Source: Blautia argi
GTDB taxonomy: Bacteria; Bacillota; Clostridia; Lachnospirales; Lachnospiraceae
Direction of reading: 5' to 3'
Assembly: GCF_003287895.1 (NCBI RefSeq)
Contig: NZ_CP030280.1
Span: 937,501 to 1,001,500 of the forward strand
Length of the DNA stretch: 64,000 nt
Shown here: positions 36,612 to 46,389 of the stretch, one piece after another
Layout: each line of letters starts with the position of its first letter
Numbering within the stretch: the first letter of the stretch is position 1
Notes under the pieces: model-generated
What the model was told of the DNA's origin: nothing
What the model saw: only the letters and a program-made list of their open reading frames with translations
The model's database searches: none
Position numbers and translations under genes: made by a program

Positions 36612-37616
36612 ATGAAACTGATTATTCAGATACCTTGCTATAATGAAGCAGAAACATTAGAAGTAGCTTTAAATGATTTGCCAAAACATATAGACGGTAT
36701 AGATGTTATTGAATATCTGATTATTAATGACGGAAGTAAAGATAATACTGTAGAAGTAGCTAGAAATTGGGGAGTTAATTATATTGTAAGCTTTCGTAAT
36801 AATAAAGGACTGGCAAGAGGATTTATGGCAGGCTTGGATGCATGTCTGAGGAACGGAGCGGATATTATTGTCAATACAGATGCGGATAATCAGTATTGCG
36901 GAGCGGATATTGAAAAATTAATTCAGCCAATTTTAAGGGGAGAAGCTGGTATGGTTGTAGGGGAACGCCCTATTGACCAGACAGAACATTTTTCGCCTTT
37001 GAAGAAAAAGCTGCAACATCTAGGCAGTTGGGTAGTGAGAAAGGCATCAAAGACAGATATTCCTGATGCACCAAGTGGATTTCGGGCTTATAGCAGACAT
37101 ACCGCTATGCGTCTGAACGTTATTAATGAGTATACATACACGTTGGAAACGATTGTACAGGCAGGAAGACAGAAAATGGCAGTTACTTCGATACCTATTA
37201 GAACGAATGCTGAGTTAAGACCTTCCAGATTATTTAGTAGTATGTTTGGATATGTGAAAAAATCTATGTTGACGATTGGACGAGCGTTGATGATGTATAA
37301 GCCATTATATTGTTTTTCATGTATAGCGGGTGTTTTTGGCATTACAGGTATTGCTTTGGGAATTCGTTTTCTTATATATTATTTTAATGGCAATGGAGCA
37401 GGGCATGTACAATCTCTTTTATTATGCACCATGCTGATTATTATTGCGGTGGTGACAGAATCTATTGGGTTATTGGGTGATGTGATTTCAGCGAACAGAA
37501 AATTATTAGAGGATATTCAATTTGAACTGAGAAAAATGGATTATGGTAAGGGTCATGAAGAGTTGAGGAAAAACAAAGATAATGATAAAAAGGAAAAGAT
37601 GCCTGATGAGAAATGA
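36612..37616 (+). CDS. family 2 glycosyltransferase with two C-terminal membrane helices (polyprenyl-phosphate sugar synthase-like)
   Basis: 334 aa. GT-A domain: LIIQIPCYNEAETLEVALNDL, EYLIINDGSKDNTVEVA, NNKGLARGFMAGLDA, and DAD in VNTDADNQY. The pattern DAPSGFRAYSRHTAMRL and the two helices near residues 235-300 are typical of the DPM/DPG synthase subgroup that makes polyprenyl-phosphate sugars. These are the donors used by GT-C enzymes, and two GT-C-like genes lie in this cassette (33342 and 41137). That functional link is inference. A Lys/Glu-rich tail overlaps the next gene. Confidence 0.85.
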   Translation: MKLIIQIPCYNEAETLEVALNDLPKHIDGIDVIEYLIINDGSKDNTVEVARNWGVNYIVSFRNNKGLARGFMAGLDACLRNGADIIVNTDADNQYCGADIEKLIQPILRGEAGMVVGERPIDQTEHFSPLKKKLQHLGSWVVRKASKTDIPDAPSGFRAYSRHTAMRLNVINEYTYTLETIVQAGRQKMAVTSIPIRTNAELRPSRLFSSMFGYVKKSMLTIGRALMMYKPLYCFSCIAGVFGITGIALGIRFLIYYFNGNGAGHVQSLLLCTMLIIIAVVTESIGLLGDVISANRKLLEDIQFELRKMDYGKGHEELRKNKDNDKKEKMPDEK

Positions 37617-38601
37617 AGCAGATTTGAATAATTATTTAAAAGGGAAGAAAGTGTTGTATATAGCAACAAAAAATCTTGATTATATAAGGGTTAATCAAGA
37701 AATAGAAATCATAAAAAATAAGGCTTCGTATACAAATGTGATTGCTAGCCAAAATAAAAAATATTTTAAACGTATTGTAGACGTAGCTAAAGAACTATTG
37801 AAAGTTCAAAGCAAGGAATACGATATAATTTTTGTCGGATTTATGGCGCAAATGATTTTTCTTTTATTTCCCTGGAAATTTAGAAAGAATATTGTCATTA
37901 CTGACTTTTTTATTTCAATTTATGATACCTTGGTATTTGATAGAAAAAAAATAAAAAAAGATTCTATTCTAGCCAAATTTTGTAAAATGATAGATATATA
38001 TACTGTAAAGAAATCAGATTATCTTGTAGCAGATACGAAAACGCACGCAAGTTATTTTGCTGAAGAATTCAATGCAAATGAAAAAAATATATTTGTATGT
38101 TATTTGAAAGCGGATAAAAATATTTATTATCCAAGACTTGTGGAAAAACCCGAAGAATATAAAGATAAATATGTAGTGTTGTATTTTGGTTCAATTTTAC
38201 CCGTTCAAGGTGTAGATGTTGTAATGGAAGCTATACAATACTTAAACAAAGAAAAGTCTATACAATTTATTATTATAGGTCCCACTAATAAAAATTTTTC
38301 TCGAGTAGAGTTAGACACTGTTACATATATAGAGTGGTTATCACAGGAAACTCTTTCAGAATATATTGCTTTTAGCGACTTGTGCTTAGCGGGACATTTT
38401 TCAGCAACAGTAAATAAAGCAAATAGAACAATACCGGGAAAAGCATATATATATCAAGCAATGAAGAAAGAAATGATTTTAGGGACTAGCGAGGCAAATA
38501 AAGAATTGTTTGATGAAACATATAGTTTTGTTAGTAGAGGTGATTCAAAAGAACTTGCTAGATGTATACGGGAACATTATAAAAAATGGAAGTTGGGTTA
38601 A
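37582..38601 (+). CDS. probable GT4-like glycosyltransferase
   Basis: 339 aa; an internal ATG at 37606 with AGGAAAAG about 8 bases upstream would give 331 aa and is at least as likely. GT-B features: VLYIATKNLDYIRVNQEIE at the start, YLVADTKTHASYFAEEF, then VVLYFGSILPVQGVDVVMEAI, FIIIGPTNKNFSRV, VTYIEWLSQETLSEYIAFSDLCLAGHF, IPGKAYIYQAMKKEMILGTSEANKELF. The donor domain is recognisable though diverged. Strongly A+T-rich codon use (AAA, AAT, TTA, ATA) compared with block A. Overlaps the gene before. Confidence 0.75.
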   Translation: MIKRKRCLMRNEADLNNYLKGKKVLYIATKNLDYIRVNQEIEIIKNKASYTNVIASQNKKYFKRIVDVAKELLKVQSKEYDIIFVGFMAQMIFLLFPWKFRKNIVITDFFISIYDTLVFDRKKIKKDSILAKFCKMIDIYTVKKSDYLVADTKTHASYFAEEFNANEKNIFVCYLKADKNIYYPRLVEKPEEYKDKYVVLYFGSILPVQGVDVVMEAIQYLNKEKSIQFIIIGPTNKNFSRVELDTVTYIEWLSQETLSEYIAFSDLCLAGHFSATVNKANRTIPGKAYIYQAMKKEMILGTSEANKELFDETYSFVSRGDSKELARCIREHYKKWKLG

Positions 38602-38608
38602 AATTAGT

Positions 38609-39574
38609 ATGAAAACAGATTTAATTAGTGTAGTTATACCTGTATATAATGTTGAAAAATATTTAGAGAGATGTTTAGATTCTATATTAAATCAAAGTTA
38701 CAGTAATTTGCAAATTATTATAGTAGATGATGGTTCTACTGATACTTCAGGGAAAATATGTGATAGGTATGCAATGAAGGATAGTAGGATACAAGTTTTT
38801 CATAAAGAAAATGGAGGTTTATCAGATGCGAGAAATTTTGGCCTTGAACATATTTGCGGTAAATATGTAAGCTTTATTGATAGCGATGATTATGTTTCAA
38901 AGGATTATATTAAATATTTGTATGGACTGATAGAAACCGTAGATGCAGATATTTCTGCATGTAAGCATTTAGAATCAAACAAAGAGAATTATGAATTTGA
39001 ATTGACCAAACCATGTGGAATTTGTATATACAGTAGAGAAGAGGCGTTAGAAAGATTATGTTATCAGAAAGGCGTTACTACAAGCGCATGGGCTAAACTT
39101 TATAAAACACAATTATTTAAAAGTATACGGTTTCCAAATGGAAAGTTATACGAAGATGAAAGTACATTTTATAAATTATTAGAAAACTCTGAGAAAATGG
39201 TGTGTGGTGGACAAATACATTATTTGTATTTTTATAGGAGCGATGGAATTGTTAGAAGTCAATTTAATAAAAGAAAAATGGATTATGTTCAACAATCATT
39301 AGAATTTTCTATATATATTAAGCATAACTACCCTCAGTTGTATAATGGAGCAATATCCAAATTACTATGGAGTTGTTTGCACCTTTGGGTTCAAATCGAT
39401 TCTTCCAAGGAAAATCCAAAAGAATATAGCGAATTGAAAAATCTAATTTGTAAATATAGAATACGTGTAATTCTTGATAGAAAAGTAAGAATGAGAAATA
39501 AAATTTTGCTTGTGGGTACTTTTGGAGGCCATATTATCCTTAGAAAAATTTATATGATAAGTAAAAAACGATAG
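38609..39574 (+). CDS. glycosyltransferase family 2
   Basis: 321 aa from ATG 38609, where the family's usual start (LISVVIPVYNVEKYLERCLDS) lies. The frame is open back to 38510 but that part overlaps the previous gene. Motifs: IIIVDDGSTDTSGKICD, KENGGLSDARNFG, SDD in FIDSDDYVSKDY. C-terminal half is helical and basic with no span. Ribosome-binding site is weak. A+T-rich like its neighbours. Confidence 0.86.
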   Translation: MKTDLISVVIPVYNVEKYLERCLDSILNQSYSNLQIIIVDDGSTDTSGKICDRYAMKDSRIQVFHKENGGLSDARNFGLEHICGKYVSFIDSDDYVSKDYIKYLYGLIETVDADISACKHLESNKENYEFELTKPCGICIYSREEALERLCYQKGVTTSAWAKLYKTQLFKSIRFPNGKLYEDESTFYKLLENSEKMVCGGQIHYLYFYRSDGIVRSQFNKRKMDYVQQSLEFSIYIKHNYPQLYNGAISKLLWSCLHLWVQIDSSKENPKEYSELKNLICKYRIRVILDRKVRMRNKILLVGTFGGHIILRKIYMISKKR

Positions 39575-39620
39575 ATGAAAATTTTTATTATAAAATACAA
39601 AGATGTTTTGAGGAAATACA

Positions 39621-41153
39621 ATGAATGTGAAACAAATGAGGTTAAATTTACTTTTTACTAGTATATCCTTTATATTATCATTAGGATTAAACTTTTATAT
39701 TACTCCAGTGTTAAGTGAGCATCTGGGGGATGCAGCATATGGATTTGTGGGAATGTCAAATGATTTCGTTTCATATGCCTCTACAATTGCGGCTGTTTTA
39801 AATTCTGTTGCAGCTCGATTTATAACTATAGAAATGTATCAAAAAAACTACAAAAAAGCAAATAAATATTATGTGTCACTATTAGTTGCGAATAGCATAT
39901 TAGCAGTTGTTTTAGCTATAATTGGTGCGAGTTTTGTAGCTAAAATGGAAAGTATTTTGGTCATTCCAGAATCCTTAAATTCTAGTGTGAAAATAACATT
40001 TATATTAACTTTTTTGAATTATATTATTATATTGATAACTACTGTATTTTCTATATGTACATATGTAACTAATAGATTGGATATAGCTGGTTTTAGAAAT
40101 AGTATATCATATATTATTCGGTTTTTGATTATCGTAGTATTGTTTCACTGCGTTGGTGTTAAAATGTATTATATTGCATTTGCGACAATTATTTCCACTA
40201 TTTTTTTGGCGATAACTAATATAAAACTTACGAAAAAGTTAGTACCAGAGTTTTCTTTTGATATCAAAAATTTTGATGTTGGTTGTGTTAGAGTGTTGGC
40301 TTTATCAGGAATATGGATGGCAATTTCTAATTTGAGTCAGATTTTAATGACTGGTTTAGATTCAGTTATTACAAATAAGATGTTAGGCGCAGATGCAATG
40401 GGAATCTTAGGTATTGCAAGGACTATTCCGAATGCAATAATATTGGCTATTTCAACATTAGGAGTAATTTTTACTCCTAATTTTGTGAAGTTATATGCAG
40501 AAGGAAAACGAAAAGAGTTGATATTAGCATGTAATAAATCTATTCAGGTTATGGCAATGGTTTTAGGTGTACCAATTGTTGGGGTAATGATTTTTGGTAG
40601 CCATTTCTATTCTTTATGGTTACCATATAAAACAATAAATGAAATTGAAATGATACAGATTTTATCCGTGTTGATGATGATGCAATCAGTTTTCAATATG
40701 TTGACAATTTCTATTGCTCAGTTAAGCGTAGTTACAAACAAATTAAAAACACCAGTTTTTGTGAGTCTATTTTTAGGGTTTATTAATATTATTATAGTTG
40801 TTATTTTAATTAAATATACTAATTTGGGATTGTATGCAGTAGCGGGGGTTAGTTCAATATTGTTTATAGTTCGTTATTTAATCTTTAATCCAGTTTATGC
40901 AGCTTATGTTTTAAAAACGAAATGGTATACTTTTTATGGTACGATAGGAAAGAATATTTTATGCTTGCTGCTTCTTACAGTTATTTACAAATTAATAAGT
41001 AAATATGTGATATTAATGAATTGGCAAATATTTATTCCTACTATGGCGTTTATAGGAGTAGTAGGTTATATAATTGTTATTTTGCTAAATAAAATTTTAG
41101 GAAAAAAGCGTTGTTTTAGTAGAAAGGACAGTGAAAATGTGGGGGAAAATTAA
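39621..41153 (+). CDS. polysaccharide flippase (Wzx/MurJ-like MOP superfamily)
   Basis: 510 aa with about 14 membrane helices. Start NLLFTSISFILSLGLNFYITPVL, then GDAAYGFVGMSNDFVSY, and LALSGIWMAISNLSQILMTGLDSVITNKMLG in the middle, a pattern of Gram-positive polysaccharide export proteins. It moves undecaprenyl-linked repeat units outward. It is intact, unlike the flippase at 21187, and might serve both loci. It overlaps the next gene by 17 bases. A+T-rich. Confidence 0.87.
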   Translation: MNVKQMRLNLLFTSISFILSLGLNFYITPVLSEHLGDAAYGFVGMSNDFVSYASTIAAVLNSVAARFITIEMYQKNYKKANKYYVSLLVANSILAVVLAIIGASFVAKMESILVIPESLNSSVKITFILTFLNYIIILITTVFSICTYVTNRLDIAGFRNSISYIIRFLIIVVLFHCVGVKMYYIAFATIISTIFLAITNIKLTKKLVPEFSFDIKNFDVGCVRVLALSGIWMAISNLSQILMTGLDSVITNKMLGADAMGILGIARTIPNAIILAISTLGVIFTPNFVKLYAEGKRKELILACNKSIQVMAMVLGVPIVGVMIFGSHFYSLWLPYKTINEIEMIQILSVLMMMQSVFNMLTISIAQLSVVTNKLKTPVFVSLFLGFINIIIVVILIKYTNLGLYAVAGVSSILFIVRYLIFNPVYAAYVLKTKWYTFYGTIGKNILCLLLLTVIYKLISKYVILMNWQIFIPTMAFIGVVGYIIVILLNKILGKKRCFSRKDSENVGEN

Positions 41154-42975
41154 GCGAAAAAAATATTATTTAATTATGCTGGCAATATGTGTGATTCCAC
41201 GTATTATTCTTTCAAGCCAGGCACTACCTTTCCGTACTCGTGCTGATGAAGTAGGGACACTTGCAGGGACGGCTTATTTGGCAGGTTTTGATTGGTCTGA
41301 TTTAGTAGGAGAAACTGCCTATTATGGTTTTGGCGCTACGATATTGTTTACTCCTCTATTTTATATTTTTTCAAATCCGATATTAATATATAAACTTATG
41401 ATAGGGGTATGGGGAATTCTTCAAGCCATGGTTGGTTGTATTGCTTGGAAACTGGGAAGGAAATACTTCAGGATAGAACAAGAACAAAATCTGATGTTTT
41501 TATCTATCATTGCATCATATACAGTTGTCACAAGAAATACAGCGTTATTTAATGAAACACCTATTATTGTAGTAATGTGGTTACTAATTTGGTGCCTACT
41601 TGAGTTGCTCAATTGTGAGTTTGATTATCATAAAAAAAGAATGATTACGGTCATATTTACATTAATTTTAATATATAGCTTAACTCTGCATACACGTACT
41701 TTGATATTCTGGTTAAGTGCAGCAGTTATACAAATAGTTTATTTGGTTACTAAAAAAAGAACATTGTTTTCTATGAGAATATTTTTGATATTAGGAATTC
41801 CGGGATATTTATGTGTGAAAAAATTGGTAGATATTCTACAAGATATTATATGGCTGGCAGATAAAAAGACAGGGCTTCCTAATACACAAATTGCAGTTAA
41901 CGGGATAGAATTGATTTTTTTTCCGGAAAGTTGGCAAGCGTGGCTTAATATTATTATAGGACAGTTAAACACTTTTTCGCTGGTAACAGGTACCGTTGTT
42001 TTAGTTGGGTGCGTTTGGATATGTAGAGAGTATTTGCGAGTTATAAAGAATAGGTTTCGAATCGATGCGAAAAAAGTTTCCTATTTTTATGTTTTGAGCT
42101 TTGCAGCATGCTGTTTTTTAGGAACTATTTTGGGACAATCTATTTCAGAATGGTTAGGATATGCTGTTGAGGGAATGAAGAATGGAATGGATAATCAAGC
42201 ATATGGATTAAAGGTATTTACTTATATTCGTTATGCAGGTCCATATTTAGGCGTTATTATATGGGGAATTTTATCTTATATAATAAAGTATAGAGAAGAT
42301 ATAATGAATATTAAAACAGCAACAATTGTAACGTGTTTTGTTACTCATATATATTGGATAGTGTGTATTTTACCATATATATATCATAACCAAGTTACGA
42401 ATGAGGCTTATTTGCCATTTGGATTTATTAATAATTTAGAGGATTCAACAAGACTAAGAACCTACTTGGCAGGCACAATAGTTATTATTTTTTCAGTAAT
42501 ATTTTTTTGGAATATGATCAGTAGAAAAAAAACAAAATATTTTCTAGGATTTTATATGTGCTTTTTGATTTATCAATATTGTTATGATGGATATTATCAA
42601 GACATTATGCAAATGAAGCAGAGTTTTAGTGAAGTAGAAAATACATATGCTGCATTGCAAATCCTAGATAGGAAAAATGAATTACCTGCGAATATTTTGA
42701 TATGTGACTCGAAAAATTCATCTCATCAAACATCTTATGTTTATCAGTTCTGCTTTTTTGATAAAAAAATTATAACTTTATCAGATATAAATGATAAAAA
42801 GATGAGTTATGACAAGGGAATTATTGTTGTTAATAGTGTAGAAATGGCGGATTTGTTAAAACAGAGGGGATACGAAGTGTATACAATCAACTCTGATACA
42901 GAAGAGTATCTTGCGACGAATACAGAGGATATTGAGAAAATATTAATAAAAGCTAATTATTCAGTATTGAAATAA
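41137..42975 (+). CDS. GT-C-type multi-spanning membrane protein, relative of the inverted gene at 33342
   Basis: 612 aa from ATG 41137 (AAAGGA 9 bases upstream); GTG 41131 is possible but too close to the ribosome site. About 11-12 membrane helices. First loop: RTRADEVGTLAGTAYLAGFDWSDLVGETAYYGFGATILFTPLFYIF, laid out like the loop of the inverted gene, including the acidic pair (DE). The C-terminal ~110 residues form an extracytoplasmic domain (MKQSFSEVENTYAALQIL...). Probably a GT-C transferase using a polyprenyl-phosphate sugar, or alternatively a polymerase-like protein, since region 3 has no other Wzy candidate. Confidence 0.65.
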   Translation: MWGKIKRKKYYLIMLAICVIPRIILSSQALPFRTRADEVGTLAGTAYLAGFDWSDLVGETAYYGFGATILFTPLFYIFSNPILIYKLMIGVWGILQAMVGCIAWKLGRKYFRIEQEQNLMFLSIIASYTVVTRNTALFNETPIIVVMWLLIWCLLELLNCEFDYHKKRMITVIFTLILIYSLTLHTRTLIFWLSAAVIQIVYLVTKKRTLFSMRIFLILGIPGYLCVKKLVDILQDIIWLADKKTGLPNTQIAVNGIELIFFPESWQAWLNIIIGQLNTFSLVTGTVVLVGCVWICREYLRVIKNRFRIDAKKVSYFYVLSFAACCFLGTILGQSISEWLGYAVEGMKNGMDNQAYGLKVFTYIRYAGPYLGVIIWGILSYIIKYREDIMNIKTATIVTCFVTHIYWIVCILPYIYHNQVTNEAYLPFGFINNLEDSTRLRTYLAGTIVIIFSVIFFWNMISRKKTKYFLGFYMCFLIYQYCYDGYYQDIMQMKQSFSEVENTYAALQILDRKNELPANILICDSKNSSHQTSYVYQFCFFDKKIITLSDINDKKMSYDKGIIVVNSVEMADLLKQRGYEVYTINSDTEEYLATNTEDIEKILIKANYSVLK

Positions 42976-43002
42976 GGATAAATTTTGGAGGAGGGAGTGT
43001 TC

Positions 43003-44040
43003 ATGAGTTCAAATGTTATTTTGTCAATAATAGTTCCATGCTATAATATTGAACAATATATTTCGAAATGTGTTGAAAGTCTTGTTAATATATCTATAAA
43101 AAAGATAGAATTTATATTTGTTGACGATGGATCTTCAGATAAAACATATGATATTTTACTAAAACATAAAGATTCAAGGTTGCATGTATATAGAAAAGAA
43201 AATGGAGGACCGAGTTCAGCAAGAAATTATGGTTTGGAAAAAGCTAAGGGCGATTTTATCATGTTTGTTGATGGAGATGATTATGTTTTCCCTCAAAACA
43301 TTGAGAAAATAATTCAGAAACTGGATTCTTCGAGAGAGTTGGTTTGTTTTAGATATATACGAAAAGAGAAAGATAACATTTTTGAAAATATACAAGATAA
43401 TATTAATGTATGTAGTGTAAAGAAAATTAGAAATGGAATATTGAATGTAGATTCGACTTATATAAAAAAACTAATTAAAGAAGGATACCAGTTTCATGGT
43501 CCATGGGTAAAGTGTTATTCAAAAAAAATCATAGATGACTTTACCATTAGATTTCCGAATGATTTGAAATGGGGAGAGGATATATGTTTTAATTTGAAAT
43601 ACCTTTCTCATATTAGTCAAATATGTTTAGTTCCATTGGTAGGATATTTTTACAGAACTAATGAAAGTTCATTGATTTTGTCATATTATCCAGGTAAAGG
43701 GGAGCAAATGAAAAAATTGGTTGAAAACGTGTGGGAGATAGTAGAAAAAACAGAATTAGAGGAAAAATACAAATATTTTGCTGCACGGCAATATTTGTAT
43801 ATATTGCAAGAAGAAATATGTCACCCTATGAATAAAGAGAAGTATTCGGTAAAAAGAAAAAAAGCTTGGGAAATAATACAAGAAAATAATCTTTTTAAAG
43901 ATGCAATATATACGCTTAAATTGAATGAAATGGATAAAAAACCAGCAATTTTAGTGTTACTATTGAGGATAAAATGTTTTTTTCTGATATATATCTTGTT
44001 CAATTTTAAGTTTTACATTGCGTCTAAAAGAAAAAAATGA
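43003..44040 (+). CDS. glycosyltransferase family 2
   Basis: 345 aa from ATG 43003, directly after GGAGGAGGGAG; an in-frame TTG at 42985 is inside that ribosome site and rejected. Motifs: LSIIVPCYNIEQYISKCVESL, FIFVDDGSSDKTYDIL, KENGGPSSARNYGLEKA, DGDD in FVDGDDYVFPQN. The C-terminus ends with a hydrophobic segment (FFLIYILFNFKFYI) and Arg/Lys tail, consistent with peripheral membrane attachment. A+T-rich. Confidence 0.87.
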   Translation: MSSNVILSIIVPCYNIEQYISKCVESLVNISIKKIEFIFVDDGSSDKTYDILLKHKDSRLHVYRKENGGPSSARNYGLEKAKGDFIMFVDGDDYVFPQNIEKIIQKLDSSRELVCFRYIRKEKDNIFENIQDNINVCSVKKIRNGILNVDSTYIKKLIKEGYQFHGPWVKCYSKKIIDDFTIRFPNDLKWGEDICFNLKYLSHISQICLVPLVGYFYRTNESSLILSYYPGKGEQMKKLVENVWEIVEKTELEEKYKYFAARQYLYILQEEICHPMNKEKYSVKRKKAWEIIQENNLFKDAIYTLKLNEMDKKPAILVLLLRIKCFFLIYILFNFKFYIASKRKK

Positions 44041-44102
44041 ATTACAGCAAATTTAAAACTATTATTTAACTAAATAAAAGAAAGGTTAAAAAGAAATAGA
44101 TT

Positions 44103-45205
44103 ATGAAGATTATTACATTTTATTTACCGCAATTCCATACGTTTCCCGAAAATGATGAGTGGTGGGAAAAGGATTTACTGAATGGAAGAATGTAAAAGGT
44201 GCATTTCCGCAATATAAGGGACATTATCAACCAAGAATACCTTTGAATGATAATTATTATGATTTGACAGATACAAATGTATTGAAGTGGCAAGCTAAAT
44301 TGGCGAGAGAAAATGGAGTGTATGGTTTTTGTTTTTATCATTATTGGTTTGATGGAAAATTGTTAATGGAGAAGCCAATGGAAAATTTATTAAATGATCC
44401 GACGATTGAAATTAATTATTGTATTTGCTGGGCTAACGAAACATGGACAAAGGCATGGGCACAACATAGTAAAGAGATTTTAATTCAGCAAACTTACAGT
44501 AATGAAAAGGAGTGGGATAGACATTTTAATTATCTTCTACCTTTTTTTAAAGATAAAAGATATATTCGTATGAATTCTAAACCCATTATGGTTATTTATC
44601 GACCAGAACAGATAGAAAATTTAGAAAACATGCTTACATATTGGAATAATAAAGCAAAGGCTGAAGGTCTGGAAGGATTATGCTTTATATCTCAACAAAG
44701 TGAATATAATATAGAAACAGATTCCGCAGGGTATTTATTTGATTATGGAATAGAATATCAGCCAGATAGAGCAATGAAAAGTTTACAGGTACAACTACCA
44801 ATGTTAATAAAAAGAGGATTAAATAGGGCATTTATTAAATTTGGATTTAAAAGAACTAAATACTCTACATATACATTTAATTATGATAAGGTATGGAAAA
44901 CAGTTTTACATACACTTCCTCAAAATGAAAAATCAATTCCTGGAGCATTTGTAGATTGGGATAATACTCCTCGGTATAAAGAGTATGCAAGAATATTTGA
45001 TGGATATACACCAGAGAAATTTGAAAAATACTTAGAACAACAAATTATACATGCTAGAAATGAATATAAAAAAGATATGATTTTTATGTTTGCATGGAAT
45101 GAATGGGGAGAGGGTGGATACTTGGAGCCTGATGAGAAATACGGAGAAAAAACACTAAAAGCAATTAAAACGGCGTTAATTAATACAAATGAATTTCCAT
45201 ATTAA
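44103..45205 (+). pseudogene. WbsX/GH99-like glycan-processing protein with an early frameshift
   Basis: ATG 44103 opens MKIITFYLPQFHTFPENDEWW, the classical WbsX start, but the frame stops after about 30 codons. Reading resumes one base earlier as GKGFTEWKNVKGAFPQYKGHYQPRIPL and continues to 45205. The lost base lies near GGTGGGAAAAGG (44161-44172). Repaired, the product is about 367 aa, normal for the family. Other motifs: FCFYHYWFDGKLLMEKP, CICWANETWTKAW, KPIMVIYRPEQI, FMFAWNEWGEGGYLEPD. The family (glycoside hydrolase 99-like, WbsX) is common in O-antigen and rhamnan loci and its role is not fully settled. As written the N-terminus is missing unless a GTG at 44159 is used. Confidence 0.83.
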
Positions 45206-45222
45206 AAAGGAGTATCTGGAAA

Positions 45223-46389
45223 ATGAAATATTATTTATATACACATATAGGAAGTGGCAATAGAGGATGTGAAGCTACTGCGAAATCTTTATATCAAATA
45301 TTAAACACTTCAAAAGAAGATTATTATATTTTTTCTGAAAATTATGATGAGGAGCAAGTTTGTAAAACGGAACAGTATGCATCAGTCTTTTATACGCCTA
45401 ATATATCTGGAATAAAACCTATAGGATCCCTTTTTCCTAGGATTTTAACAAAATTTAAAATAGATAAATTAGGAAGTGTAAAATATAGGTATAAAAAATT
45501 ATTGAGAGAAGTGGATAAGAATAGTATTGGGCTTTCAACGGGAGGAGATGTATTTTGCTATGAACAAGAACTTGCAAAAAAAATAGAGTATTTAACAGAT
45601 GAAATGAGAAAAAAAGGGACGAAATGTTTTCTTATGGCGTGTTCTATTGATAAAGCACATTTGACTGAAGATACAATTAATATTTTACGAAAGTTTAACT
45701 ATATTTTTCCGAGAGAAAGTTACACTGAAAGATATTTGATAGAGAAAGGTTTTACAAATATTAAACGTTTTCCAGACCCAGCTTTTGCATTACCTATTGA
45801 ATATGTAAAAGAGTTAGAGCTTTCACAGGAAAAAGAATATATTGGAATTAATTATAGTAGTTATACAAACCAAGGCTTAGAGGTGAATGATAATTTCAGA
45901 ACCATAGTTAGATTTATTAGAAATATAATGGATAGTACAGAAATGGACGTTGTATTAATACCACATGTATATTGGAATGAAGAAAATGATGTACAACTAT
46001 TAAAAAAGATAAAACAAGAATTTTTTGATGAAAATAGAGTCATTGTAATAGAAAAAAAATACAATAGTTCACAACTGAAATTTTTGATTTCTCAATGTAG
46101 ATTTTTTATTGGTTCAAGAACACATTCCGTAATAGCAGCATATTCTTCTGGTGTTCCAACACTGGCACTAGGCTATTCTATTAAATCGAAAGGAATTGCT
46201 CAAGATATTTTTGGTGAATATGAAACATATGTATTTGATTCTAAAAAGTTGTCTTGCTATGAGAATTTTTATGATAAATTTAAAGGGGTAGTTAAAAATG
46301 AAGAAACTATTAGAGGAATATTGCAGAAGAAAAATGAGAAATTTATAACTCAACTTAAAGAACAGTTAGAGTTTTTAAAGAAAATATAA
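45223..46389 (+). CDS. polysaccharide pyruvyl transferase family protein
   Basis: 388 aa. MKYYLYTHIGSGNRGCEATAKSLYQIL is the family's opening (G-x-G-N-x-G), followed by LSTGGDVFCYE, KCFLMACSID, FPRESYTERYLIEKG, FPDPAFALP, VLIPHVYW, and FFIGSRTHSVIAAYSSGVPTLALGYSIKSKGIAQDIFG, with the conserved S-R-x-H. These enzymes add pyruvate ketals from PEP to sugars, although many homologues near nitroreductase-like genes are uncharacterised. A+T-rich. It is the last intact gene before the insertion-sequence remnant. Confidence 0.88.
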   Translation: MKYYLYTHIGSGNRGCEATAKSLYQILNTSKEDYYIFSENYDEEQVCKTEQYASVFYTPNISGIKPIGSLFPRILTKFKIDKLGSVKYRYKKLLREVDKNSIGLSTGGDVFCYEQELAKKIEYLTDEMRKKGTKCFLMACSIDKAHLTEDTINILRKFNYIFPRESYTERYLIEKGFTNIKRFPDPAFALPIEYVKELELSQEKEYIGINYSSYTNQGLEVNDNFRTIVRFIRNIMDSTEMDVVLIPHVYWNEENDVQLLKKIKQEFFDENRVIVIEKKYNSSQLKFLISQCRFFIGSRTHSVIAAYSSGVPTLALGYSIKSKGIAQDIFGEYETYVFDSKKLSCYENFYDKFKGVVKNEETIRGILQKKNEKFITQLKEQLEFLKKI

